Shown: piece after piece, positions 1 through 6,969 of the stretch
Numbering within the stretch: the stretch's first letter is position 1
How the letters are laid out: the number at the start of each line of letters is the position of its first letter
Assembly (NCBI GenBank): GCA_034440275.1
Contig: JAWXBS010000201.1
Coordinates: 1-18,539 of the forward strand
Length of the DNA: 18,539 bases
From: VFBF01 sp034440275
GTDB lineage: Bacteria > Pseudomonadota > Alphaproteobacteria > Caulobacterales > Aquidulcibacteraceae
Direction of reading: 5' to 3'
Notes under the pieces: model-generated
What the model was told of the DNA's origin: nothing
The model's input: the letters and a program-made list of their open reading frames with translations, nothing else
The model's database searches: none
Program-made: the position numbers and the translations under genes

Positions 1-102
1 GCCCCCAACCCCCGCCCGGCCCGAGCGGCAAGGCCCATCAGTTATTGGTTGACGGGCTCGCTGGGCCATCCCGTGCGGGCGGGGGCGTTTCGAAGATCCC
101 GT

Positions 103-131
103 TTGACGCTCGCGGCTTTTTGTCCTATACA
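103..131 (+). promoter_or_regulatory. Sigma70-like promoter upstream of the structured leader
   Basis: TTGACG at 103-108 and TATACA at 126-131 are separated by exactly 17 bases, a near-consensus housekeeping promoter. The predicted transcription start is near 138. No protein gene starts close downstream; the first is the acyl-CoA dehydrogenase at 580. The promoter therefore drives either a roughly 440-nt leader or a separate RNA. The -10 box lies inside a perfect palindrome (121-138), which suggests repression by a dimeric regulator. Confidence 0.6.
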
Positions 132-138
132 TAGGACA
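121..138. promoter_or_regulatory. Perfect 18-bp palindrome, probable operator
   Basis: TGTCCTATACATAGGACA has perfect 8-bp arms around a 2-bp centre and covers the -10 element of the promoter at 103-131. This layout is typical of a site for a homodimeric repressor of the GntR or TetR type. I cannot name the regulator. The only regulator in the window (TetR, 17137-17742) has a different candidate site next to its own gene. Confidence 0.6.
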
Positions 139-500
139 TCACTTTCGCAGGGAGGGCAGCCGGTACCCTGTTCTGTCGGCGCGGAGGTGTGGTGATCGAG
201 CGTGAAGGCCTTCGCACCGGGGGGACGAGCACCCCGGAGGAATGCGAGGGAAAACCGGGGCCCGGAAGGGACCTGAGAAGTCTGTCGGGGGATCTGCGAC
301 GAACAGCGCGGACCTGCACGCGCGTCGGCCGTACTGGACATGGGTCCTAACAAAGGCCCGGAATCATGCTGGCGCGAAACGATCACGGGGACGCGGACGG
401 TGTCTGCACCTCACTACCAAACCAGTTCAGCGGATTTCGTCCGCGTCCCCGGCCCTCCCATTTGTGCCCGCAGCGTGAAAACGCGTGCGGCACTCGGTGC
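139..500 (+). other. Highly foldable region, candidate long leader or non-coding RNA
   Basis: No reading frame here looks like a protein, but the sequence is rich in pairing potential. A perfect 14-bp stem joins 386-399 to 438-451 across a 38-base loop. At 464-493 a hairpin is capped by GCGT-GAAA-ACGC, a GNRA tetraloop on a perfect stem. Shorter pairings include CCGGGG/CCCCGG near 220-240 and GGGTCCT/AGGCCC near 344-361. A good promoter lies just upstream. I looked for signatures of RNase P RNA, tmRNA, SRP RNA, tRNA and group II intron domain V and found none. High GC makes chance stems common, so only the 14-bp stem and the GNRA hairpin carry real weight. No clear intrinsic terminator follows. 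Confidence 0.35.
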
Positions 501-510
501 TGGATTGACC

Positions 511-524
511 CAACGGCGCCGTTG
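511..524. repeat. Perfect 14-bp palindrome upstream of acyl-CoA dehydrogenase
   Basis: CAACGGCGCCGTTG is a perfect palindrome 56 bases before the ATG at 580. It overlaps the -35-like TTGTCG (522-527) of the possible promoter at 522-550, so it could be an operator. It could also be a chance GC-rich palindrome. Confidence 0.3.
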
Positions 525-550
525 TCGCGGTCGCGGCGTCGGCCTAGCTT
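522..550 (+). promoter_or_regulatory. Possible promoter of acyl-CoA dehydrogenase
   Basis: TTGTCG (522-527) and TAGCTT (545-550) are 17 bases apart and would start transcription near 557, giving a short leader to the ATG at 580. Both boxes depart from consensus. The gene could instead be read from the stronger promoter at 103-131. Confidence 0.3.
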
Positions 551-579
551 GCCTGCAAACAAGATGAGGGAGCCGCGTC

Positions 580-1812
580 ATGGACTTCAACGACACCGCC
601 GAAGAAGCCGCGTTCCGCACCAAGGCGCAGGACTTCCTCAAGAAGGTCGTGAAGCCGAAGAGCGACGACAGCGCGGGCCTCGCGCGCACGCTTTCCGACG
701 CCGCGTATCTGAAAGCCGCCAAGGCCTATCAGAAGGCCAAGGCAGAAGCCGGCTTCGCGGGCATCACCTGGGGCAAGGAGCAGGGCGGCCAGGCGCTCTC
801 GCCGATCTACTCGGTGATCTTCGGCCAGGAAGAAGGCAAGTTCGATGCGCCCGCCGGTCCGTTCGCCATCGGCCTTGGCATGTGCATCCCGACGATGATC
901 GCCTTCGCGACCGACGAACAGAAAAAGCGCCACGTCGGCCCCGCGCTGAAAGGCGAGGAGATCTGGTGCCAGCTCTTCTCCGAACCGTCCGCCGGCTCCG
1001 ACGTTGCGGGCCTCAAGACGAAAGCCGTGCGTGACGGCGATACCTGGACCGTGAACGGCCAGAAGGTGTGGACCTCCGGCGCGCATTATTCCGACTGGGG
1101 CATTCTCCTTGTGCGCACCAATCCCGACGTGGCGAAGCACAAGGGCCTCACCATGTTCTTCCTCGACATGAAAAGCTCTGGCGTCGACGTGCGGCCGATC
1201 CACCAGATGTCGGGCGGTTCGAACTTCAACGAAGTCTATTTCACCGACGTGAAAATCCCGCATGCGCAGATGCTCGGCGCCGAAGGCGCGGGCTGGAACG
1301 TCGCCCTCGTCACGCTGATGAACGAACGTCTCGCGGTCGGTGGCTCGTCGGGCCCCGACTACAAGGAAGTGCTCGATCTCGCGCGCAACCTCACCGGGGT
1401 GGACGGTTCGGCGCTGCTGACGGACAAGTCGTTCCGCGCCAAGCTCGCCGACTGGTATGTGCGCGCCGAAGGCTACAAGCTCGGCAAGTACCGCACGATG
1501 ACCGCGCTCTCGAAAGGCCAGACGCCGGGGCCGGAAAGCTCCATCGGCAAGATCATCAACGCCAACCAGATGCAGGACATCGCCAATTCCGCGATTGAGG
1601 CCGAAGACCACTTCGGCATCATCTCCGACGGCGCGATCGCACCGATGGACGCGGCCTTCCAGCAGGCCTTCATGTGGGCGCCGGGCCTGCGCATCGCCGG
1701 CGGCACGGATGAAATCCTGAAGAACATCATCGCCGAACGCGTGCTCGGCCTGCCGCAGGACATCCGCGTCGACAAGGACGTGGCGTACAAGGACCTGCCG
1801 ACGGGGCGGTGA
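580..1812 (+). CDS. Acyl-CoA dehydrogenase family protein
   Basis: This 410-residue protein has the usual length of an FAD-dependent acyl-CoA dehydrogenase, which puts an alpha,beta double bond into an acyl-CoA and passes electrons to ETF. Visible family landmarks are WCQLFSEPSAGSD (129-141), the following QKVWTSGAHYSDWG substrate/FAD strand, and the C-terminal RIAGGTDEI...IAERVLGLP block from residue 371. At the place where medium-chain enzymes carry the catalytic Glu (YEGT), this protein has AGGT. Glu249 in NERLAVGG is a candidate replacement base, as on helix G of isovaleryl-CoA dehydrogenase. The start is supported by GAGGGAG (566-572), seven bases before the ATG. The chain-length or branched substrate cannot be told from sequence. 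An alcohol dehydrogenase gene follows 90 bases downstream. Confidence 0.9.
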   Translation: MDFNDTAEEAAFRTKAQDFLKKVVKPKSDDSAGLARTLSDAAYLKAAKAYQKAKAEAGFAGITWGKEQGGQALSPIYSVIFGQEEGKFDAPAGPFAIGLGMCIPTMIAFATDEQKKRHVGPALKGEEIWCQLFSEPSAGSDVAGLKTKAVRDGDTWTVNGQKVWTSGAHYSDWGILLVRTNPDVAKHKGLTMFFLDMKSSGVDVRPIHQMSGGSNFNEVYFTDVKIPHAQMLGAEGAGWNVALVTLMNERLAVGGSSGPDYKEVLDLARNLTGVDGSALLTDKSFRAKLADWYVRAEGYKLGKYRTMTALSKGQTPGPESSIGKIINANQMQDIANSAIEAEDHFGIISDGAIAPMDAAFQQAFMWAPGLRIAGGTDEILKNIIAERVLGLPQDIRVDKDVAYKDLPTGR

Positions 1813-1858
1813 TCTAGGCCGGAGCGCGGGCGGCCTCGCCTGCGTCAGTCGCCAACAT

Positions 1859-1886
1859 AAAAAAGATCGGGGCGAGGTCGCCCCGA
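1859..1886 (-). terminator. Hairpin with T-run facing the minus strand
   Basis: TCGGGGCGA-GG-TCGCCCCGA (1867-1886) is a perfect inverted repeat with 9-bp arms. On the minus strand it is followed almost at once by TTTTTT (1864-1859), the form of an intrinsic terminator. On the plus strand no T-run follows; instead the hairpin ends three bases before the ribosome-binding site (GGGAGAA, 1890-1896) of the alcohol dehydrogenase gene. It may block antisense transcription, or shape stability or translation of the plus-strand message. Confidence 0.6.
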
Positions 1887-1902
1887 CCCCGGGAGAAATG
1901 CC

Positions 1903-2958
1903 ATGCGCGGCCAGGCCATCACGCACTTCACGAAGCCGCTTGAGGAAATCACCGTCGAGTTGCCCGCGCTGAAAGGTGCCGAGGCGCTGGTGCGCGTGAC
2001 CGGCTGCGGCGTGTGCCACTCCGACATCCACATCCACGACGGCAAGTTCGACATGGGCAAGGATGCGCCGGCGGTCGAGCTGCCGGACGCGATGCTGCCG
2101 CTGATCATGGGCCACGAGATCGAGGGCGTCGTCGAAGCGCTCGGCCCCGATGCGGCCAAGCAGAATCCGAAGGTGAAGGTCGGCGATCGCGTCGCGGTGT
2201 TTCCGTGGATCGGCTGCCACGAATGCGCGGCATGCAAGCGCGGCGAACAGCATCTGTGCGCCAACAATCGCGGCCTCGGCACGCGCATCCACGGCGGCTA
2301 TGCGGACTACTGCCACGTGCCGGTCGCCGAAGCGCTGATCCCGTGCGGCAATCTCCCGCCGGGCGCCGGCGGCGTCGCCATGTGCTCGGGCCTCACCGGC
2401 TACAGCGCCTTCAAGAAACTCGAAGGCATCGAGCCGGGCTCGGCCATTCTCCTCGTCGGTCTCGGCGGCGTGGGACTCTCGGGACTCGCGGCGGCCGTCG
2501 CCCTGCATGATGGCCCGATCATCGCCGCCGATGTCAGCGAAGGCGCGCGCAAGGCCGCACTCGAACGCGGCGCCACCGAAGCCGTCGATCCCTCTGATCC
2601 GAAAGCGCTCGAAGCGCTGATCGCGCGTGGCGACGTGGCCGGCGCCATCGACTTCGTCGGCTCGCCCGCCACGCTCGGCTTTTCCATCGGCGCCATCCGG
2701 CGCGGCGGCCGCGTGTTCGTGGTCGGCCTCTACGGCGGCGCGATTCCGCTGCCGATTCCGTCGCTGCCGTTCAAGGCGATGGTGCTGGGCGGCTCCTATG
2801 TCGGCTCGCTCGACGAGGCCCGTGAACTCATGGCGCTGATGCGCGAAGGCAAGATCGCTCCGCCGATGATGCGCGAACGTCCGCTCGCGGAAGCCAACGA
2901 CGCCCTCACAGAACTGCGCGGCGGCAAGGTCGTCGGCCGGATGGTGCTGACGCCGTAA
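1903..2958 (+). CDS. Zinc-dependent alcohol dehydrogenase (MDR superfamily)
   Basis: The 351-residue protein is a medium-chain dehydrogenase/reductase that should oxidise an alcohol or reduce an aldehyde with NAD(P). The catalytic zinc site is seen in GCGVCHSD near residue 36 and in GHEIEG. The structural zinc lobe is complete: GCHECAACKRGEQHLC gives the four cysteines. The Rossmann turn is GLGGVGLSGLAAA, followed by the strand end IAADVSE; an acidic residue there usually favours NAD over NADP. GGGAGAA sits six bases before the ATG. The gene lies between an acyl-CoA dehydrogenase and a permease on the same strand, which suggests a catabolic cassette, but the natural substrate is unknown. Confidence 0.92.
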   Translation: MRGQAITHFTKPLEEITVELPALKGAEALVRVTGCGVCHSDIHIHDGKFDMGKDAPAVELPDAMLPLIMGHEIEGVVEALGPDAAKQNPKVKVGDRVAVFPWIGCHECAACKRGEQHLCANNRGLGTRIHGGYADYCHVPVAEALIPCGNLPPGAGGVAMCSGLTGYSAFKKLEGIEPGSAILLVGLGGVGLSGLAAAVALHDGPIIAADVSEGARKAALERGATEAVDPSDPKALEALIARGDVAGAIDFVGSPATLGFSIGAIRRGGRVFVVGLYGGAIPLPIPSLPFKAMVLGGSYVGSLDEARELMALMREGKIAPPMMRERPLAEANDALTELRGGKVVGRMVLTP

Positions 2959-2977
2959 ACTCCTCTAGGATCGCCCC

Positions 2978-4327
2978 ATGACCGATGGGGCGACATCCTC
3001 GACAGCGCAGCCGCGACGCCACGTGAGCGAAGCCTACATCGTCATGCTCGCCGTCGCGATGGTTGTCGGCGCGGGCATCTTCAAGTCGCCGTCGCTGGTC
3101 GCAGAGAATGCGGGCTCCACGGAGTGGCTGTTCGCCGCGTGGCTCATCGGCGGGCTCGTCTCGCTCATAGGCGCGCTCTGCTACGCCGAACTCGCGAGCG
3201 CGTTTCCCGATGCGGGCGGCGACTATCACTTCCTCAAGCGCGCCTATGGCCGCGAAGTCGGCTTCCTGTTCGCGTGGTCGCGCTTCGCGATCATCAACAC
3301 CGGCTCCATCGCGCTGCTCGGTTTCACCTTCGGCGACTACATGCAGGAGGTCGTCTCGTTCGGCGCGCACGGCGGTGCGATCTGGGCGATCCTCGCGGTC
3401 GCGGCGCTCACGATCCTCAACCTGCGTGGCATGAAGCGCGAAGGAGCGGGCGATTTCGCGCTCACCGGGCTTGAAGTCGTCGGCGTGCTGATGATGGGCG
3501 TCGCTGCGATCTGGATGGTGGTCAACGCCATGCCGCCGGCGAGCGCCAGCGCCGCCGCCACGGGCGGACCGCCCGACAGCTTCGGCTACGCGCTCGTGTT
3601 CGCGCTGCTCGCCTATGGCGGCTGGAATGAAGTTGCGACGCTGTCGGCGGAAGTGCGCGATCCGAAACGCGGCATCGCACGCGCGCTTATCGTCAGCGTG
3701 CTCGTCATCACCGCGCTCTACATGTTCGCCGCGTGGGCGTTCTGGCGCGGCCTCGGCATCGAAGTGTTGGCGAAAAGCACTGCGCCTGCCGCCGATCTGA
3801 TGGCGCAAGCGTTCGGCCCGCACGCCGGCTGGCTCACCGCCATCGCGATCGCGTGCGCCGCGTTCACCTCGATCAACGCGACGATCATCGTCGGCGGCCG
3901 CACGACCTACGCCGCTGCACACGACTGGTCGGCGCTTGCAAAGCTCGGCCGCTGGGATGGGGAACGTGCGATCCCGACGGCGGCCTACATCGCGCAAGGC
4001 GCGGTCTCCATGCTGCTCGTCCTGCTCGGCGCATTCTACGACGGCTTCTCCACGCTCGTGGACTATACCGCGCCGGTGTTCTGGCTGTTCATGGCCGCGA
4101 GCGGGCTCGCCGTGATCGTGCTGCGGTTCCGCGAGAAGGATGCAATCCGTCCGTTCCGCACGCCGCTCTATCCAGTCCTGCCGCTTGCGTTCGCGGGCGC
4201 GTCGATCGCCATGGTATGGTCCTCGCTCGCCTATGTGCGTGAAGGCGCGTGGTTCGGGTTCGGCGTGGTGGCTGCGGGGGGTGTCGTGATGGCGGCGCTG
4301 AACGTGATGGGGAAGCGAACGGCATGA
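2978..4327 (+). CDS. APC superfamily amino acid/amine permease
   Basis: This is a 449-residue polytopic inner-membrane protein with about 12 hydrophobic segments. After a short cytoplasmic head it shows the APC signature in TM1, VVGAGIFKSPSLVAENAG, with the unwound GAGIF substrate-binding turn. The TM2 end ALCYAELASAFPDAGGDY is also typical of LAT/APA-type amino acid transporters. EVRDPKRGIARAL before TM7 is another family hallmark. It probably imports an amino acid or amine by cation symport or exchange; the substrate cannot be deduced. It starts 19 bases after the alcohol dehydrogenase stop. Its TGA overlaps the ATG of the cytochrome gene (ATGA), so the two are translationally coupled. Its position in one run with dehydrogenases and a cytochrome suggests uptake feeding an oxidative route. 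Confidence 0.9.
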   Translation: MTDGATSSTAQPRRHVSEAYIVMLAVAMVVGAGIFKSPSLVAENAGSTEWLFAAWLIGGLVSLIGALCYAELASAFPDAGGDYHFLKRAYGREVGFLFAWSRFAIINTGSIALLGFTFGDYMQEVVSFGAHGGAIWAILAVAALTILNLRGMKREGAGDFALTGLEVVGVLMMGVAAIWMVVNAMPPASASAAATGGPPDSFGYALVFALLAYGGWNEVATLSAEVRDPKRGIARALIVSVLVITALYMFAAWAFWRGLGIEVLAKSTAPAADLMAQAFGPHAGWLTAIAIACAAFTSINATIIVGGRTTYAAAHDWSALAKLGRWDGERAIPTAAYIAQGAVSMLLVLLGAFYDGFSTLVDYTAPVFWLFMAASGLAVIVLRFREKDAIRPFRTPLYPVLPLAFAGASIAMVWSSLAYVREGAWFGFGVVAAGGVVMAALNVMGKRTA

Positions 4328-5988
4328 AGCGGCGTTTCTGGATTGCGGGACTCCTGCTGCTCGTCGCCGCCTGCGCCGGCGCGCGTGATTTTTTCCGCGG
4401 CTACGGCAAGGCGCAGTCGAGCGCGCTCGAAAGCTATGATCTGTCCGCCATGTCGCGCGAGACGCGGGGCGGGGTGCTGTTCGCCGTCGGCGACTTCGGC
4501 GCGCTCGATACCGATGCGCTGGAATCCCACGCGACGCCGTGGCGCCTCGCCGGTACGGCGCTCGTCATCACGGAATCAGAACGCAGCGGCGCGCCCGTCG
4601 CACCCGAAACGCTGCGCGCGGTGATGACGCGCTTCGGCTTTCTCTATCCGACGACGATCAGCAATTTCCCGAAAGATGCTTCGCCGCCTGCGCTGTCTGC
4701 GCCGCTCGGCCTCAACCTCGGCGTCGTCACGCGCACGGTGCCGCAGATCCGGCTGACCGTCGCCAACCTTGGCTGCGCAAGCTGCCACGCGGGGCCGACG
4801 TTCAACGCCGATGGCGCGCCGCAACCCGATACCGCCTGGCTCGGCGCGCCCAACACCTCGCTCGATCTCGAAGCCTATGTGCAGGCGATCTACACGTCCT
4901 TCGCGGAGGAGGGCGACGACATCGACGCCCTCATCGCCACCGTGCCGCAGGTGTTCCCGGACACGAGCGACGCCGAACTGAAGACGCTCCGCAGCTTCGT
5001 TGCGCCACGCGTGAAGAAACGGATGGACGCGCTGACCGCAGCGGGCGGCGGGCCGCTGCCCTTCGTCAACGGTGCGCCGGGTCTCACCAATGGCGTTGCG
5101 GCGCTGAAGATGCAGCTCGCGCAGCTCCACGGCGACGGCCACGCGACGGAGCATGGCTTCACGTCGATCCCCGATCTCGGCGAGCGTGGCATGCGTTCGT
5201 CCCTCCTCTATGACGGCGCCTATGCGCCCGCTGGTTTCAACGTCGATCGCATGATGCGCCGCAGCGACGTCACCGATGCGCACCTCGATGATCTCGCCAC
5301 GATCACCGCCTTCTTCACCGTGCCGAGCATGGGCGTGGCGCCGGTGAAGGCCCGCGCGCATCTCGATGAAGCCAGGGACGTGTTCCGCTTTTTCGCGACC
5401 TACCGCGCGCCGCGCTTTCCCGGTCGCATCGACCGCGCGAAAGCCGCGCGGGGGCAGGCGCTCTACATGGCGCAGTGCGCCTCATGTCACGGCGCCTATG
5501 ACGACAGCTTGGACGCGCCGCAGCTGCAGTCGTTCCCGAACCGTCTCGCGCCGTACGACACCGATCCCGCCCGCGCCGCCGCATTCACGCCCGCGCTCGC
5601 GGCAGCGGTGAAAGCCTCGCCCTACGGCGATCTGCTCACGGCGCGCGCCACCGGCGGCTATGCTGCGCCCTCGCTTAGCGGCGTGTGGATGAGCGCGCCC
5701 TATCTCCACAACGGCTCGGTGCCCACGATGCGGCAATTGCTGACGCCGTCGGAGCGGCCCGCGCGCTTCAGCGTCGGCGGGCATCGCCTGAACTTCACGA
5801 CGCTCGGCATAGACGGACGAACCGACGCGCGGGGCTTTTATGTTTACCCGGAGGGATATGCGCCCTGGTCGAAGCCGCAGGTGATCGACACCACGCAGCC
5901 CGGACTCTCAAATCGCGGACACCTCGAAGGGTCGACGCTCAGCGACATTGAAAAAGCCGCACTGATAGAATATCTGAAGCTGCTCTGA
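4324..5988 (+). CDS. Two-haem c-type cytochrome lipoprotein, peroxidase/RoxA-like
   Basis: The start at 4324 is chosen because it forms an ATGA overlap with the permease and opens a lipoprotein signal (MKRR, hydrophobic core, VAAC lipobox with Cys17). The mature protein would be lipid-anchored and periplasmic or outer-membrane. The product has 554 residues. Two covalent haem sites are visible, CASCH at 151-155 and CASCH at 385-389, each preceding a cytochrome c-like domain. The stretch PSLSGVWMSAPYLHNGSVPT after the second haem is a hallmark of the large di-haem cytochrome group that includes CcpA/MauG-like enzymes and the rubber oxygenase RoxA. Whether it is a peroxidase, an oxygenase or an electron carrier is not clear. 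Its stop abuts the stop of the convergent flavoprotein gene. Confidence 0.85.
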   Translation: MKRRFWIAGLLLLVAACAGARDFFRGYGKAQSSALESYDLSAMSRETRGGVLFAVGDFGALDTDALESHATPWRLAGTALVITESERSGAPVAPETLRAVMTRFGFLYPTTISNFPKDASPPALSAPLGLNLGVVTRTVPQIRLTVANLGCASCHAGPTFNADGAPQPDTAWLGAPNTSLDLEAYVQAIYTSFAEEGDDIDALIATVPQVFPDTSDAELKTLRSFVAPRVKKRMDALTAAGGGPLPFVNGAPGLTNGVAALKMQLAQLHGDGHATEHGFTSIPDLGERGMRSSLLYDGAYAPAGFNVDRMMRRSDVTDAHLDDLATITAFFTVPSMGVAPVKARAHLDEARDVFRFFATYRAPRFPGRIDRAKAARGQALYMAQCASCHGAYDDSLDAPQLQSFPNRLAPYDTDPARAAAFTPALAAAVKASPYGDLLTARATGGYAAPSLSGVWMSAPYLHNGSVPTMRQLLTPSERPARFSVGGHRLNFTTLGIDGRTDARGFYVYPEGYAPWSKPQVIDTTQPGLSNRGHLEGSTLSDIEKAALIEYLKLL

Positions 5989-6969
5989 TCAGACGATGAG
6001 TTCTTCTACCGGCAGCCGCACCCGTTGAGGCAAGCGCGCATTCTCCGGCAGGCGCCCCACGCGAAACGCGGTGACGAGTTTTCTCTCTTCCGCAATACCC
6101 CAGGTCTTCTTCACCTGCGCCGCCGCATCCGCCGAATCCGCGAGCACGGACATCGGGCAGAGCACAAGTCCGCGCGCCGCGATTTCCAACCATACGCGAT
6201 AGAAGCACCGCCCGGTCTCGTAGTCGCTCTCCGTCGCAGGGCGATGAAACAGCACGACGCCGGCCGCGCCCTTCACTTTCGCGCCCTCGGCGATCATCGA
6301 GCCTGCGAGGCCCATGCGATCCAGCGCGCGAAACGCCTTGCCCATCACCACGTCCGCGCCGAACGCCTCGAACGACGACAGCGCCATCGCCTCCGCGTTC
6401 AGCCCGTCCCGCGCCCAGTCGGGATGGCTGCGCGCGAGCCGCATCCACGACACCAGTTCCTCGCGATAGGCGTTGTCGCGCAGCGTGAGCAGGCTCACGG
6501 CGTCATAGAGCGCAGCGATGTCGGCGCGTTGTGAGGCGTGAGTTATGACAGTCAGATCGTCGAAGCGCGCGAGGTCGCTAAGCGCGCGCGCATCGGCGAT
6601 CGAGGCTTGTGCAAACGCGCCGCGCCACGTTGCACGCTGTGGGACGTGGACGCGCAGCGGATCGGGCGCCGCTTCGGCGTCAAGTTCGACGCGCACGCCG
6701 TCGCCGAAGCGCACCTTCGCCGCCACGTTGCGCGCCGCAAGCGCCATGACGAGTCCCTCTGCCGCCGCGCCGAGGCTCTTGCGGTTGTCCGCGCCGGTCG
6801 GGTCGCCCACGGGGATGCGGCGGCGGGGATGCTCGACGATGTGGATCGCGCCGTCCTCGGCGAAGCGGAATTGCGCGGGCTGGATGTTGTGCACGGACGG
6901 CGCGAGATTGGCTTCCGCCACCAGCGCGCGGCGTTCGTCGTCGTCGAACAGGGATCGCGCTTCGATCAT
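5989..6969 (-). CDS. Acg-like nitroreductase-fold flavoprotein
   Basis: The 326-residue protein has the N-terminal NLAPSVHNIQPAQFRF block (21-36) typical of Acg-type members of the nitroreductase family, where SxHNxQP contributes to flavin binding. A second half-domain ends in GLVLCPMSVLADS...RLVTAFRVG-like sequence, as in dimeric-fold fused nitroreductases. Acg proteins bind FMN but often lack nitroreductase activity and have been suggested to sequester or use flavin. Here it is the last gene of a four-gene operon, and its ATG overlaps the stop of the membrane protein by 4 bp (ATGA). ThiF and nitroreductase domains are fused in the mycobacterial MoeY/Rv1355c type, as I recall, so pairing with the ThiF gene upstream is meaningful. 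It may oxidise or reduce the product made by its neighbours. Confidence 0.8.
   Translation of the reverse strand: MIEARSLFDDDERRALVAEANLAPSVHNIQPAQFRFAEDGAIHIVEHPRRRIPVGDPTGADNRKSLGAAAEGLVMALAARNVAAKVRFGDGVRVELDAEAAPDPLRVHVPQRATWRGAFAQASIADARALSDLARFDDLTVITHASQRADIAALYDAVSLLTLRDNAYREELVSWMRLARSHPDWARDGLNAEAMALSSFEAFGADVVMGKAFRALDRMGLAGSMIAEGAKVKGAAGVVLFHRPATESDYETGRCFYRVWLEIAARGLVLCPMSVLADSADAAAQVKKTWGIAEERKLVTAFRVGRLPENARLPQRVRLPVEELIV

Noticed and set aside
42..386. 114-codon minus-strand ORF as a small protein
   Set aside because: Its composition is not protein-like (Pro, Ser, Arg and Thr-rich), no ribosome-binding site was found, and it is antisense to the better supported promoter and RNA-like region.
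1..500. RNase P RNA, tmRNA, SRP RNA, tRNA or group II intron
   Set aside because: I searched both strands by eye for their conserved motifs (for example GAAAGTCC, a proteolysis-tag frame ending in Ala-Ala-stop, a T-arm GGTTCGA, intron domain V) and found none.
544..2508. 654-codon open frame on the minus strand
   Set aside because: It lies antisense to the acyl-CoA dehydrogenase and alcohol dehydrogenase, both with full family motifs. The translation is rich in Arg, Ala, His and Asp without any domain, as expected for a shadow frame in high-GC DNA.
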